Source of the DNA: Malurus cyaneus samueli
Lineage: Eukaryota; Chordata; Aves; Passeriformes; Maluridae
Direction: 5' to 3'
DNA length: 64,000 nucleotides
Assembly: GCA_009741485.1 (NCBI GenBank)
Contig: CM019238.1
Coordinates: 8,599,477 to 8,663,476, forward strand
In this document: one piece after another, positions 40,213 to 52,567 of the stretch
Position numbering within the stretch: position 1 is the stretch's first letter
Layout: each line of letters starts with the position of its first letter
Program-made: the position numbers and the translations under genes
The notes under the pieces: generated by a model
The model's database searches: none
What the model was told of the DNA's origin: nothing
What the model saw: the letters and a program-made list of their open reading frames with translations, nothing else

Positions 40213-41033
40213 GTAAAGGTCTCTTAAACAATGCTGTGCTTGGATCAGTGTGTCTGATAGAAACTGTTAGTGTAGAACATTAATATGTGAGCCCATACAG
40301 AATTTTTTAGTCCATATATAAATTTTGTAAGCTTTTATTTTAATTGATATAGTGGTTGCATACAGAACTAACAGAAGGGTTCCAGCCGCAGTCTTTTGCA
40401 CTTCCCACAAGCAGACAGGTAGAGCCAAATATATTAGAACTTGATTCATTTCTGCTTAAAAGCAATAGTAAGTCTATGGACCAAGACTGTGTTTAAAATA
40501 GAGAACTAATTATAGACTTGTGGAAATGTTATTTTTGTTTTATAGTAGAGTCTGGACTAGCTTGAAAAAATACTTTAATAAAAAGCGTACTGTTTATGGC
40601 TTGGTGAGAGGACAAAATCTTCTAAAAGTCTGAACGAAAAACATGGTATGTCCTAAAGAAGGTCTTAATTCAGTAGTGAAGCTTTTATCATTTTGCAAGT
40701 TGGTCTCACAGAGCATTCAGCTCTTTTTTTATTAAAATGAAAAGTCATGCCTTGGGGAATAAAAAGCTTTGCCATACTTAAATGAGGGAGGGTAGAAGTG
40801 ACAATGTACTCTTGAAAAATATAATTCTGAAAATAACTAGAGTGTCAACATAGTGAGACCAAATGTAATTTATCCCTGTTTAAAAAGATACTTGCCTTTA
40901 ATTGGGAAGTATCACATGTCGGCAATTATCACATGTATATGCCATGTGATAATTTATCACATGTATATGACACTGAGTAAGTCATTAATATAGGCAATTA
41001 ACAGACATCATATTTTTAAAATAAATTTGAAAC
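40213..41033. other. Non-coding stretch after candidate exon
   Basis: Intron-like AT-rich sequence. Its only notable content is a cluster of direct and inverted copies of atcacatg at 40,910-40,969. Confidence 0.5.
40910..40969. repeat. Direct plus inverted repeat cluster (ATCACATG units)
   Basis: The string aattatcacatgtatatg (40,924-40,941) recurs with one extra T at 40,951-40,969. Between them lies catgtgataa (40,943-40,952), the exact complement of ttatcacatg (40,926-40,935). A further gtatcacatg is at 40,910-40,919. The result is a nested palindrome and direct repeat, probably a local duplication. Fold-back replication is a possible origin. Confidence 0.7.
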
Positions 41034-41102
41034 AGGCAGGGTTTAAAACGGATGAATTTTAAGGTTACTTCCAACCCAAACCATTATGTCACTCTGTGAT
41101 CC
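41034..41102 (+). mobile_element. CR1 LINE 3' terminal fragment
   Basis: Only the last roughly 70 bases of a CR1 of the same 3'-end type as that at 24.6 kb remain: ggcagggttt, gatgaattttaaggttactt, ccaacccaaaccatt and ctctgtgatcc. It is extremely 5'-truncated. A further CR1-like string (gaggatgaactggatgatca) at 41,237-41,256 may be part of another decayed copy. Confidence 0.75.
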
Positions 41103-44100
41103 TTACATGGGTATGTGATGGAGTTGTTGACTGTTGAACAGAACTAGAAAACAGATTTTATTTTTTTAAAGATAGACTGTGCTTGTAACACATGTTTAAA
41201 TCTGGCAGCGTGAATTATTGGTTTTGCTTCATGCAGGAGGATGAACTGGATGATCATAGGGGGCCTTCTGTAGCTAAAAATCCACACCAGTATGGAGTAA
41301 ACATGTAAATGTAGTGAAATGTCAGAAATCGTGTAGAAAAAATTATGTAAAACACATTAGACAATACTATTTTTTTCAATCATCTTGAGACATTGTGAAA
41401 GGGCCCAGATGGATATAAAACAACGGCAGGAGCTATATGTCCCTTCTAGAAATACACAGGACAGAACAGTAATATTAAACTAATGGGACATGAAAGGCTT
41501 GAGACTCTCAGCGGCAGAACCACAGGGAAAAAAACCCCAGTACTAAACACCTTTGTAATGCCAAAATCAAAATAGAAACTATTTCTCCATATATGTGACT
41601 ACAGAGAAATTTGGAATATTTCCAAGAGTTGTGAATGTCACTAACTGCATTGTGTTGTCATTCTCATTGTATCATCATTAAATAGTAACTAGGAACTTGT
41701 TTAATCATAATTATTTGGGCTACTCACCTTGCAGATATCTTTACTATATTGACAAATTATGTCATTTTGTCATAAGTAGTTCAAATAATTACAGCACTTT
41801 TCAGAAACCTCTAAATCAAATTACTTATACAAAATAGATATTTTTCTTTAAAATTCTATACCTGAATCATATAATATGTTGTCCTTGATGTGGCATCACA
41901 TCACTTCTGTCAACAGGTGATAGCATCACAGATAAAGAATCCTATTTTACCAAAGGATTATGCCTGTCAAGGCCTGAGAGATTTTGTGTCATCCAGAAGC
42001 TGATTGCACCATTCTTTGTGCAAGTTTTGGGAGCTGGGGATAAGGCTGGATGACAGGGCTATCACAATGAGTTTGCATCTTGCCCTAGTTTAATAGAAAT
42101 GGACACCCGGAGTTGTTTTTTTCATTTTAAAATTCTGTATTTGAGATTGTGAGTTGCCACTTGAATCCTGAGTAGCATGCCTGTGATAGACACATTACAT
42201 TTTGTCCCCTTCTGGTTTTTAAACAAGCTCATAGGATGAAGCAAACGTTTGTCACTTCTTGTCAGCTCTGTGATGCTAATGTGAAGCTTCTTCTCAGACT
42301 TCAGATAGAGCTGTTTTGTTGCTTCCCATCTGCATCAAGGTTATTCAAAATTTAGAATCTTCCTGCTATTTTGATAGATGGGACATTTAAAACTTTCGCT
42401 CCCCCTGTAAACCTCAAGACTGAAAGAAATGTCATTTCACTGTTTTTAAGTTTCTATGATCAGATGCACAGAACTGAAGCCAAGCAGTTATGGAAGATTG
42501 GGACTGTTCCAAGGTAGCCTGATTCATTTTGCAGGAGAAGACTCATCTCTTTTCTGCGGTATCTTTAGCCAAAGCCCAAATGCAAAGGCTAGGACAGATT
42601 GGAGCCTGGCTGACCAGTCACTCAGCTGCTGTTTGCCCTCTCAAGAGACCTCTTTTGAAATCCCATCAAAAGGTTTTCAGGATACACGTGTATCCTGATT
42701 TTTAAACATTGAATGTAAGCAAATCAATAAGTTTTATCCCATCCTGGTTTACAGATGGGTCCTTTGAGTACTTGGGGAGCAGACCAGCATAAAGCAAAGA
42801 TCCATGAATAATATCTTGTTGAAATTAGGGTATGGTTTTTGACATGCAAGTATCCACATAATTTTCATTTTATAGTTTATATTTGAAAGAAAAAAAACTT
42901 TTTAATTACTTAGAAACAGCACTCTATGTGATATGTTCAGAGTTAGCATTTTCAAGTCACCTTATGACACTATCCAATTGGAGAGTAGAAATAATGTAGG
43001 ACAAGTATTTCTCTGCTTTGCAGCATTTTAAACACGGTATGCACCACACTACCCTATCAGCCTAAGGGAAGGGTTTTCTTTTTCTTCTTCCAAAATTTCT
43101 TTTAAAAATCCCCAATGTTCTAATTAGAGTGTTTTTTTATTTTCAGTAGCTGTTGAAAAGCATTGAGATGGTTTTAATAAAAGGAACTTTGTTTCATAAG
43201 CATGCATTTCTTTCTACAGTACTTTACAAGCCCTAAATTAGAATATAATGTTTTGATATCATAAATGATTGTTAATGATAATTAAGATTTCAGATGAGAA
43301 GTCTGTACCAAGAGCATTTGCAATGTAAATGTTCCAGGTAATAGCCAAAAAAAGAAATTAAAAGAGAAGAAACAGGAGAACAAATGTAGAGAAATGTGTT
43401 TTAGTTTTGCTAATTACCAATTCTATTAGCTAAAAAAAACCTGAAGTTAATTTTCAGTTTATGAATAAACTGTTGTATGTCTGTACAGGGACAAGATCTT
43501 CCGTTGGTGCTTCTATTTCATGTTAAAGATTTGGTGTTAATCATAGGTTCTGAAACAACAAAATCCTCTCACCCAGCAAAGAGGAAAGCTCAACTTGTTT
43601 AAACCCCTGAATCTGAAACAAAATACTTGTCATTATAAAGATAATTCATTAGGTCTATTCTTCCACAAAGATTTGTCCCTTTCAAAAAAGAATTAAAAAA
43701 TTTATCCAGATGGCATCAAAGTTACCAGTAAGCCAGATTAACTTTTTTGTGGAAGGATTATTTGGGAGACATGAAGTGAAAAAAGTATTTTCAAGGGAAA
43801 GACCTATAAGAACTATCTTATTAATATCTGAGGATAAGAGCATGCTCTGCACAGCTTTGTACTTCCAACTGCTTCTGAGAGCTTGTTGGGCAAACTCAGT
43901 GATGTGCAAGACGCCTTCCATTTCATATAAACTGTTTTAGATATGTTTAGTTCCATGTTTGTTTTCTTGAGAACCACTATTGAACACATGATCACTGAAT
44001 ATGAAATATGAATATCATTGAAAAATAATGACAGTAATTGTCAGAATTATGCTGGAATACCTGTAGTTTTTTATTTGTGTAGTATATGGTGGTCAGTTGC

Positions 44101-44879
44101 TTGGCATTTTATTAATTTTTTTTTCTTCTTTTTTAGCTCAGTTTTTTACACAATTTTATCAAAATGTTTGCAGTAACTTCAGATGTATTCTGAACTTTCA
44201 TATACTATTTATGTATGTCTGACAGATCTCAAGTAGCTGATGTTGAACAAAAGAGATGAATTTCTAGTGAAAATAAATGTATTCTATTCAGAATGCAAAA
44301 ATGTAGATCTTCAGTGTTCAAACTTATCTTAGAACATACAACATTTTTGGGGTTAATTATGTACAATTTAAGGCCTGTTTTTCATGTGAAGGAGTGAGCT
44401 ACCATGCTCCTGTAGGAGATATATAATTTGTAGACTAACAGCATGTGCAGTATGAAGACATAATTTTCAAATGATTCTGTCTTTTTAAATATCTGATGTA
44501 TTCAGAAGTATATTTGTGCTGCATTATTTTAATGATTCAAATGGTTGGGTTTGATTGCAGATGATTTTTTACATCTTGGAGCGTGGAAAGCTCATAAACT
44601 AGTATGATGCAATTGTGCAAGTGTTTTGGATGAGGCTGCACTCTCAATTTACTTCCCACTGATTCCCTGTCATTCTTTTGCCCCAATGCATTGCAGTTGA
44701 AAAGAATTTCAGCAAAAAAGAATGAGATTTAATTGAATGAGAGAATGATGAGAGAAGCCAGGGAGGTTTGTACGTGATTGTGTACATGTACTGCTGAGCT
44801 GGGTCGCAGTTAGAATAGCTCTGGAGTTACCACAATGAAGCCTCAAAGTCTCCTGTCCCAGCCCTTCTTGCACCTCTGA
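41103..44879. other. Non-coding stretch
   Basis: No gene-like structure. The sequence at 41,724 resembles a - strand donor (reverse complement aag|gtgagta), but no matching exon or acceptor was found to its right. Confidence 0.5.
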
Positions 44880-45230
44880 GAGCAGCCTCTCTCTTTAGTG
44901 CATGTAGGACTTTCCCACCCCTTTGTTATCAAATACTCGTTCCTTCTCCTGGCACAAAACTCCCACTCCATCTCGTGTTCTGCCCATCCTTTTCCACCCA
45001 TCCTTTCTTATTCTCCATTCCTCTTTACAGTCCCAATCTAATTCCCCCATTCTTCTCATCGATGCACTGATCTGTTCTTCATGTCCCTGCCAGCCATTCA
45101 CACAACTTCTGCTCTGCCTCTACTCCAGCACAATGAGAATCTGCCATTTCCATTCTATCTCTCTGCCTCACCCCCATTTCACGCTGTCACCTCCTGTTAC
45201 CGTGTTACTAATGACTCCCATGGCCAAAAG
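44880..45230. other. Pyrimidine-rich block
   Basis: About 350 bases with marked C/T excess on +, dominated by cct, tct and cca words such as cttttccacccatcctttctt. The bias removes purine-rich stop codons in one frame and so produces a 125-codon open frame at 44,923-45,300, which is compositional rather than evidence of a gene. A decayed polypyrimidine repeat or a purine-rich transcript from the opposite strand could explain it. Confidence 0.5.
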
Positions 45231-48200
45231 AGACTTCTCAACAGCAAATCATATCCTAAAATATGACTTAGAGGTGCTCATTAGCTTGGGAAAGCAATGA
45301 ACATTATTCATTAAACTATAAGCAGCTCTTCTTGCATTGATGATGCATGTGGGCAGGTTAAAATTGTGTCCCTGCCTTTGACCTCACTTCACAAAAATAT
45401 AGCTTTGAATTGCCTCAAAGTAGATGGAAAGATGGTAATTTACCAGAAGTACAAATAGTAGATTGATAGGGAATAAAAACCTCAGAGCTAAAGCTAAATT
45501 TATTCCTAAAATTGTCGGATTCAAATCTGTAGGTTATTCAAGTTTCTATCAATCCTTCTTTAATGCTTCTTTTTTTGGGAGGAGGAAGACACTGGATAGG
45601 AGGAAGGAAGAAAAGAGAAAAAAGACTGTAGTGGAAAAGGGCACCTGCATTTAGGTAGAATGGAAATCTCATATACTTCAGCCTCTGCCTTCTGTGAATA
45701 AAACCTCACAATGAGACATCAGCACTGCTGCAGTGTAATGTCATCTGATCCAGATCTGAGCTGTCTTAAGCATGTGAAGTGAGGTGTTTATAGTGGAATC
45801 TCTTTTCTAGCTCATTTAATTGCGAAAATATTAGGATAGTGATTTGGGTGCTGAGGGTAACTAACTTTTCACTAGGCTCTGGGATTTCCCATTATAATGC
45901 AATTTGTAATATAATTTTCAGGAGGATTCATGCAAATAAAATATCGTAGTTCACAGAAAGTAAATACAAAAGGGGAAAAGATTCCAGTGTAATTCACTCA
46001 TTAAATAGAATCAGAGCCTTTTTTGGTTGTTGGGGTTTTTTGGTTGGTTTTTTTTTTTAATCTTCACATGCTGCCTTATTTATACAATGATTTAGATTAC
46101 CCAGATGTATGAGTTTGCATTGCCATTCTCTCTGATATGCCTTGGACAAAAATGTTCAGCGATTCACTCAGGGGTGCAGCAGCTGAGCAGAACTGTAGCA
46201 CTGCCTGCACAGGCCAGTTTGCTCTTTCTTTTGAATCTTTAGTTATTTCTTCATTTTACACAGTTGGTTTCTAATGGAATCTCTAAATGAGAAAATGAGT
46301 AATCAACTGTGAAAGATGAATATCAAGCATGTGGGCAAAGTGCCACATATAAAGCAGGAAAGCCCTCGGGCATCAAGATACTGCTTGTCTATTTTATACT
46401 GGTTTTACATGCCTGTTTATTCTTCCAAGGAAAAAGCCAAACAACCCAACACTTGTTACCTTAGCAACATGGTTATGTTATCTTCAGACATCCCAACCAA
46501 ATTCTCAAGACACACACACAGACTGTTCGGGTGAACCTCGATCACTGCAGGAGCAGGATTTAGAGCATCAGCATATTTCATGGCAATTTTAATTCTACAT
46601 TTTTTAAGCTGCATTTATCTGAGTTATCTCAGTTTCCTTGTTGTCTCTTCAGCATTTAATTTTTGACAATTATGTTCATCAATTGATTGAAGGATTTTTA
46701 ATAAATTACAGATGGCAAGCTTTAATTAAAAAATGTATTTCACAAACATCTGTATTTGATCCAAAAAAGCTAGTATGCCTTTGTTTAAGAAAAGACTATT
46801 CTAACTTGTGTTTCAAATAGTGGATAATGGACTGAGGATATAATTTACTGAAGTCCCTTGCCAAAGCTAATAAATAGTTCTGGCTAAAAGATGAGGTACT
46901 CTATGGAATTAGAGAATGACTATACATTTTCTTAGCCTGATAAAAATCTGTATATCCTAAGTCAAGATGTGCTTGTCAGAAATCATATCCACTGCCCATG
47001 TTAACCATAACATAGAGTAAAAGATCCATAACCATTACATATTGGAGTCACAGATGATCTGTATGACAGACTTGAAAAGATATGCCATACTTATATATTA
47101 AACAAGCATTCTTCTCTGTTGCCTAAAGCCAAATGCAATTTATATGTTATTTAAGTGCAATTAAGTATGCAATTAACTAAGGAGTCTGCAGAATTCCAGG
47201 CAGTTACTAGCACAGATGATAAACAATCCCATCTCCCTCTGCAATAGACCAAAACTATAAAGAACTTATTGGAGTTATTTCTCAAAAGATTCACACAGGG
47301 GTGGTTATCTGCCTAAGTGAAGCCCGGTTTTTAACTGCAATAGAATACACACACAGACAAGAATTTGCATATAAACTTAATAGATATTTTCCACTCTGCG
47401 TTTTGCATTGTTTTGGGATATAGGGTGTGCTGGAAAAGGAACAGCATCTATTTCTCCAACTGTTCTGATATTTGCCTATTGTGCTTTAGACTTTGAACAG
47501 CAAGAGTTAAATATGCTGTGCTGCTGGAGCCCCTTCATAGCTCCTTTATCTACTCCACGTAAATGTGGGATGAATGGGGTGAATAAACAATCAAACATTG
47601 TTTTTCTCTTTGTTGGCCTTTCCTACAGCACTGGAACATTATAGTGAACATATGCTTTTATGCAGTGGTAATGACATAAAGGTTGTGTTTGATTGTCTGT
47701 GCCCTTCACAAATCACAAAAACTGATTTCATAGCGCTCCATGCAATCAAAAAACACAGCCATGCAGCACTGAAAATAAAGCAATTTACTGTGAATTGGGC
47801 AGCATATCTGAAATATTCACACTAAGAAAATTTATGTCTGATACTTGGATCACCTGAACTTGTTGATTAGAAGGGAAATGTGAAACACAAGTAAACTTTG
47901 AAGGCCACAAAGATTTGTGAATATTGCTTGATAACAATAGCGAACCTAAAACCCAAAATATGGTTTTATTTTGCATCATTTTCTTTCTGTAATAGTACCA
48001 GGAAAGTTTTCTTGTTCTGGGAGAATGATCAGTGAGTGTAAACTAGAGAGCGGTGTCGTGGTGTCATAGCAGAAGAGTGGCCTTTTATTGCTGTGTGTCT
48101 TTTAAGAGTCGGTTGAGTACATTGTAAATATGAGAAATAAATATAGTACTATAGTACACTTTTCCTCACAAGAAATTTCAGGATGCTTTACCCTCTATAA

Positions 48201-49071
48201 ATATCCATCAGCTCTCAATTTGTCATTGGTTCTTTCCTATCACAAAAGACATCTCTTTCATAAGCTTTTTTACTTTGGTTTTGAATATATAGTATATAGA
48301 CTGCTAAATTCAGAAGATGCAAATATTCATCTGCTTTTCTGTTGCCATGAAGATAAAGCAGTATCACTGTTGATGATGTATAGAATCACACAATGTGCAT
48401 CTGACATGACATGATTCAGTGATTACAAATTAGGAAATTGTGGCTCATTCTGATCATGTTCTTGTTACATTAATGCAATTTACTAATTATTTATATAGGA
48501 CAAAATTAGCTTTTTGCATTCTGTACTTTATGTCACTTGAGAGGATATGTCTGCAGTTGTAGGTGGTCTGAGCCTAATCCAATTCTGTTATTTCTGTGTG
48601 GAACAATATTGATACCAAAACACGAGAATTTTCATGACAGAATTTTAAATGCCAACTCATTTCTTGTTGTCTTGAGAAATACTATTATATAGAATAATAT
48701 TTTACAAAACTTTGAGGTCCCAGTAGGGTAAAGGCACCTGTTGTGCTCTTCCTTCTGGTGTAGTCTGAGAGTGGACAGCTGTGATTTGGCTCTGTCCAAG
48801 TACCCATTTCTCAGCAGACAGCTGCTGCATAGGTCATGCATGCTCTTTTGGTCAAGCACAGAAATGGTGAAGGTTTGCTTCACCACAATTATGGTCACAG
48901 CAATTTGGAAACAGTTTTCTTTCCAATTCAATCTAGAAAATGGCATTCTTGACCTCTGCTGAAATTTGAGGGTGCAAATGAAGAGATGCACAAAGTAGCC
49001 CTCTACAACGACTGGCCACAGCTGACAGATGTGTGACATGGAATTAGTGTAATTTTTATGCCTTTCTGTGC
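45231..49071. other. Non-coding stretch
   Basis: No exon or transposon recognised. It includes a T/G-rich low-complexity run at 46,018-46,061 of the ggttgg(t)n type and a short CA-rich run near 47,347. The overlapping frames at 48,632-49,039 (-) and 48,741-48,962 (+) have no recognisable product. Confidence 0.5.
46018..46061. repeat. T/G-rich low-complexity run
   Basis: Alternating T runs and GG doublets (ttggttgttgggg, then ttttttggttgg) ending in T12-13. Confidence 0.7.
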
Positions 49072-49650
49072 CTCATCATCATTTAACCTCAGCCAGCAAC
49101 TAAACACTGCTCAGCCGCTTGCTCACACCTCATCCCCTGCAGTGGGGCAGGGAGGAGAATCAGAAAAAGGTAAAACCTGGGTTAAGATATGAACAGTTTA
49201 ATAACTGAAGTAAACTAAAATATAATTATTAAAATTATAGTAAGAGTGTTTTTAAAGGGAAAGAGAAAGAGAGAAATAAAGGCCAAGAAAGAAAAGTGAT
49301 GTCTAATAAATTTACCCACACCTCACTGACCAATGCCTGTCCCATCCTCAAGCAGAAATCAGCCCCTCCTGTCCAACTCTCCCCAGTTTATAAACTGGGC
49401 AGGGCTGTCTGTGGTGTGGAAAATCCTTTGGCCAGGTCAGGTTGGCTGTCCTGGCCATGCTCCCTCCTGGCTCCCTGGGTATCTGCTCCCTGCAGAGCAG
49501 GAGACAGAGAAATTCTTCACTCAAAGGAGTACTACTGAGCTACAGCTAAACATCAGTGTTATCAACATTATTCGGATACTAAATCTGAAACACGGCACTC
49601 TACCAGCTACTAGGAGGAAAATTAACTCCATCCCAGTCCAAACCAGGACA
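49072..49650 (-). mobile_element. Solo LTR of an avian endogenous retrovirus, nearly complete
   Basis: Read on -, the element begins TGTCCTGGTT at 49,650 and runs through gggatggagttaattttcc, cctagtagctgg and a promoter region to a 3' end near 49,072. The + strand shows the matching reversed words: cctcagccagcaactaa, gcagccgcttgctcac, gttggctgtcctggccatg, catcagtgttatcaacatt and ccagctactaggagg. A TATA-like core lies in an 18-bp perfect palindrome at 49,382-49,399. The 5' boundary is sharp and the 3' boundary is uncertain, so no target-site duplication can be stated. No internal gag or pol sequence flanks it, so it is a solo LTR. The family is recalled from memory and left unnamed. Confidence 0.8.
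49382..49399. promoter_or_regulatory. TATA-like core of the LTR in an 18-bp palindrome
   Basis: The string cccagtttataaactggg is its own reverse complement. In this LTR family a TATA box sits here, so this is the likely ancestral transcription core of the element. The symmetry makes the TATA motif identical on both strands. Present activity is unknown. Confidence 0.55.
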
Positions 49651-51867
49651 GTGCTGCTGACAGACAACTTTGATGTGTGTAGGTATTTTAAACACCTCTT
49701 GGATATACTATTTTTAAGTGGTAGTGAAGTTTGAGGAAGAAAAAAAGAAGGGAAACGCTCCTCCATAGCTAAGCCAACAGAAACTTCAGTTAAAATCTTC
49801 ACTGCTTGAATTAAGTGTGCTGCGAGATCAAATACATTGTTTGTTGCTAACAACACATTTTCCATTAGTAATATGGCAATGTGAAAAATGCATTTCAGGT
49901 AAAAGAAATAGCATATCTTGGTGCTGTGGCTTAAGTAGATTTCCTCTTCATTGAATAGATAAATGAAGTTCGTATAATGTGTTACTGAAAGTGTTGTTTC
50001 TGCTACAACATTACATTGTGATACTCACAGGAAATAGTCCATTTCTGCTACTCACCATCAAATCCAGTTTCCAGCTGGGATGCTGTACCTGCTACATCCA
50101 TTTAAATGCAGCCCTGTTTTTTTCAGCAGTATTTCTCTTTTATATGTAAAAATATTGTTGGACTTTGCAACTCAGAAGTAGTGGTTTATCTCACTGCTAG
50201 GGGCAGATAATGGTTCTGCAACACAGCAGAGATTGCACCGGCAAAATGGTATGCAAATATTTTAAAATGAGGAGGCAGGGGGCCGGTAAATATAAAGTCA
50301 AATTTCATTGTGTGTGAAGGTTGTGTAGATGGGTATTTTCTCTTGTAGGTATTGCCAATACTTAGTTCAGCGGAACAGAGTTTATACATTTTTTCATGTT
50401 TCTGAGAAACATGAAAACATGAGTTTTATTTCATTACAAAGGCACTGAAAGGAATTGGTTTTTTTGATCCTTCTTTCATAATGTTGGTGCAACTCATATT
50501 GTAAATTATGGTACTGACCAAAACATAGTTCAGTAGAAGACTGCTTAATTTCTGGAAGAACAGAAACAGCAAAGGTGCACATATTTCACTTTAAACTTAG
50601 TAGATTGGCCAATTTTAGCTGTTTATTTTTCACAGAGCTGGCCAGCTTTACTTAAATTTCCAAAATATTTTCAGTAAAAGGAGTTGTGATGCTGGAATCA
50701 GAAAGCCTGCATTACTGTTCCTAAGCTCACCAGTTTTGCAGAGATGATTTTGGATTTTTCTGTGTTTGACCTGATGTACAGTTGCAGTTTTGTAGGGTCA
50801 TCCAAGGTGACCTGAGGGCTGTGGAAGTGTTTTTTAATTAAACACAGCTTGGACTAAACCTTCAGAAGGAATGGAGAACTAGTCCATGTATACATGGAAG
50901 AGAAGAAAGAAAGGGGAAAGACAAAGCTGAATGAACCTCTCACTTGATCCCATAAAGAAGTGGGTGCTAAGGAGGCAGCTCCAGGGTGGCTGCAGTTTCT
51001 TGACTGTAGTTATCATTTGTGTGCAGACTGATTCTGTTCTTACTGCAGAGGAATGGAACTTCCCATGACTTAACTGAAAACATCATTTCCTCTGCCACTC
51101 CCAGGCTGTATCTAAATTTTTCTGTTTTATTTTTAAGAATAAACTGTGAAATGAGAAGGATTGAAGTTCAACTTTGAAAGAGGTGCTTTGTAATTCATTT
51201 ATTTCCTTACAATCTGAGTGGTTTACTATAGCAAAAAAGCTTTTAACTTCGTTCCTTGAAGACAGAGTATTTTATCAACTACTGTGTTTTTTATACATTT
51301 TGAAATAAGTTAGCCTTGCCTGCAATGCTAATGGGCATCTGTCTCATGAGGGACCTGCTTTACTTTGTAGAGAGAAGTATTTGCAATGAGCTGAAAGAGG
51401 AAAGGTCTTTTTCTCATCTGACATAGAGGCTCTATTTTTCATTTTCAGCATTCAATTAGAGCACTAACGGCTTCTTAGGGAAGACTGTATCCAGAATAAG
51501 GTATATTTTACAGTGAAATAATACATATTTGTCTCCTATCATTTAGTATCTGTTGGTCATCCACGCATTCATGAGTCTTTTAAACACAGGTATTTCTTCT
51601 TTACAGAACAGGGACAGGAAGGGGAGAAGACTTAGCAATTGTCACATCACAAGTCTGACACTCATTAAATATCATCATAAAGAGACCCATTCATATTTCA
51701 TGCCAGTATTGATAGATGCTTTTGAAATTGTGGCTCCATTCTGGAGAATTTCATTTGAAACAGCCTACAAAGCTTAGAGCTGACTGCCATAACTGATGAC
51801 AAGGCTCTGCTTGGCCTGGCCATGAAGGAACAGTCCAGATAAACAGAAGCATCTGAGCCCCAAATTG

Positions 51868-51881
51868 AAAAAAAAAAAAAA
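51868..51881. repeat. A14 homopolymer
   Basis: An uninterrupted A run with no adjoining retroposon body identified. Confidence 0.8.
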
Positions 51882-52533
51882 GGGCAAATAGCAGATCCTG
51901 CTTTTAATAGCTACTAAAATACTGTTCAGGAATATTCAAAAAAAAAAATCTAAAGGTTTAGAAAATGAATTTCCAACTTTTGCCAGGGTAAGAATAGACA
52001 AAATCTTGATTTAACTCTTTTAACTTTTAGTCTCCCATCTTTCACTACTATTTGGAACTATTTGGAACTTAGAAGCTAAATGTAAACTATACATGATTGT
52101 TAGAACTATGCTCATTTCTTTAGTATCTGTGAGATGAATGCAGCTAAGCTTGGAGCACTTCAGTGTGAGCTGTGTGCTGGGCAAGGAGGTTGAGAGAAAA
52201 CTCCTGCACCTCAGCAGGGGAAAGAAATGGTCATTAGGAACCTAGTGGGATTCTCTCATCTCTTATTAACTTGGCAAAGTTCTTATTCTGGAGATGGCAT
52301 TTACGGACTGTATGGAGACATTCTGTCTCGTTGTGCAAGCTAGCTGACACCACTGGAGCTGGGAAACCACAGAGGAACCAGGCAGACTCAGTATTTTCTC
52401 AGAAAACATTTCACAGCAGTTAATTGCAACGTGTTCTAAAACCTGAGCAGAGTGAAGACTTAGGCACCAACAGGAAATCTTGTACCTATCCTGTAAAAAT
52501 TACCCATATGTGTGTATGTATACTCATATGAGA

Positions 52534-52567
52534 GTGTGTGTGTGTATATATATATGTATATATATAT
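52534..52567. repeat. Compound (GT)n(TA)n microsatellite
   Basis: About six GT units pass directly into TA units with one G interruption, and degenerate tgtgtatg units precede it from 52,508. Alternating purine-pyrimidine DNA of this kind can adopt Z-DNA or cruciform forms. Confidence 0.85.

Noticed and set aside
41724..41780. - strand exon ending at a gtgagta-like donor
   Set aside because: No acceptor is seen on the right side and the content is AT-rich with stops.
44923..45300. 125-codon open frame on +
   Set aside because: It lies in the pyrimidine-rich block, where stop codons are rare; the peptide is low-complexity (S, P, L, H).
48632..49039. 135-codon open frame on - (longest in window)
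   Set aside because: No start context, domain or splice support, and its length is not exceptional for 64 kb scanned in six frames.
49333..49865. Open frames of 133 codons (+) and 114 codons (-)
   Set aside because: Most of the + frame lies inside the LTR, which is non-coding; the - frame extends from the flank into the LTR end.
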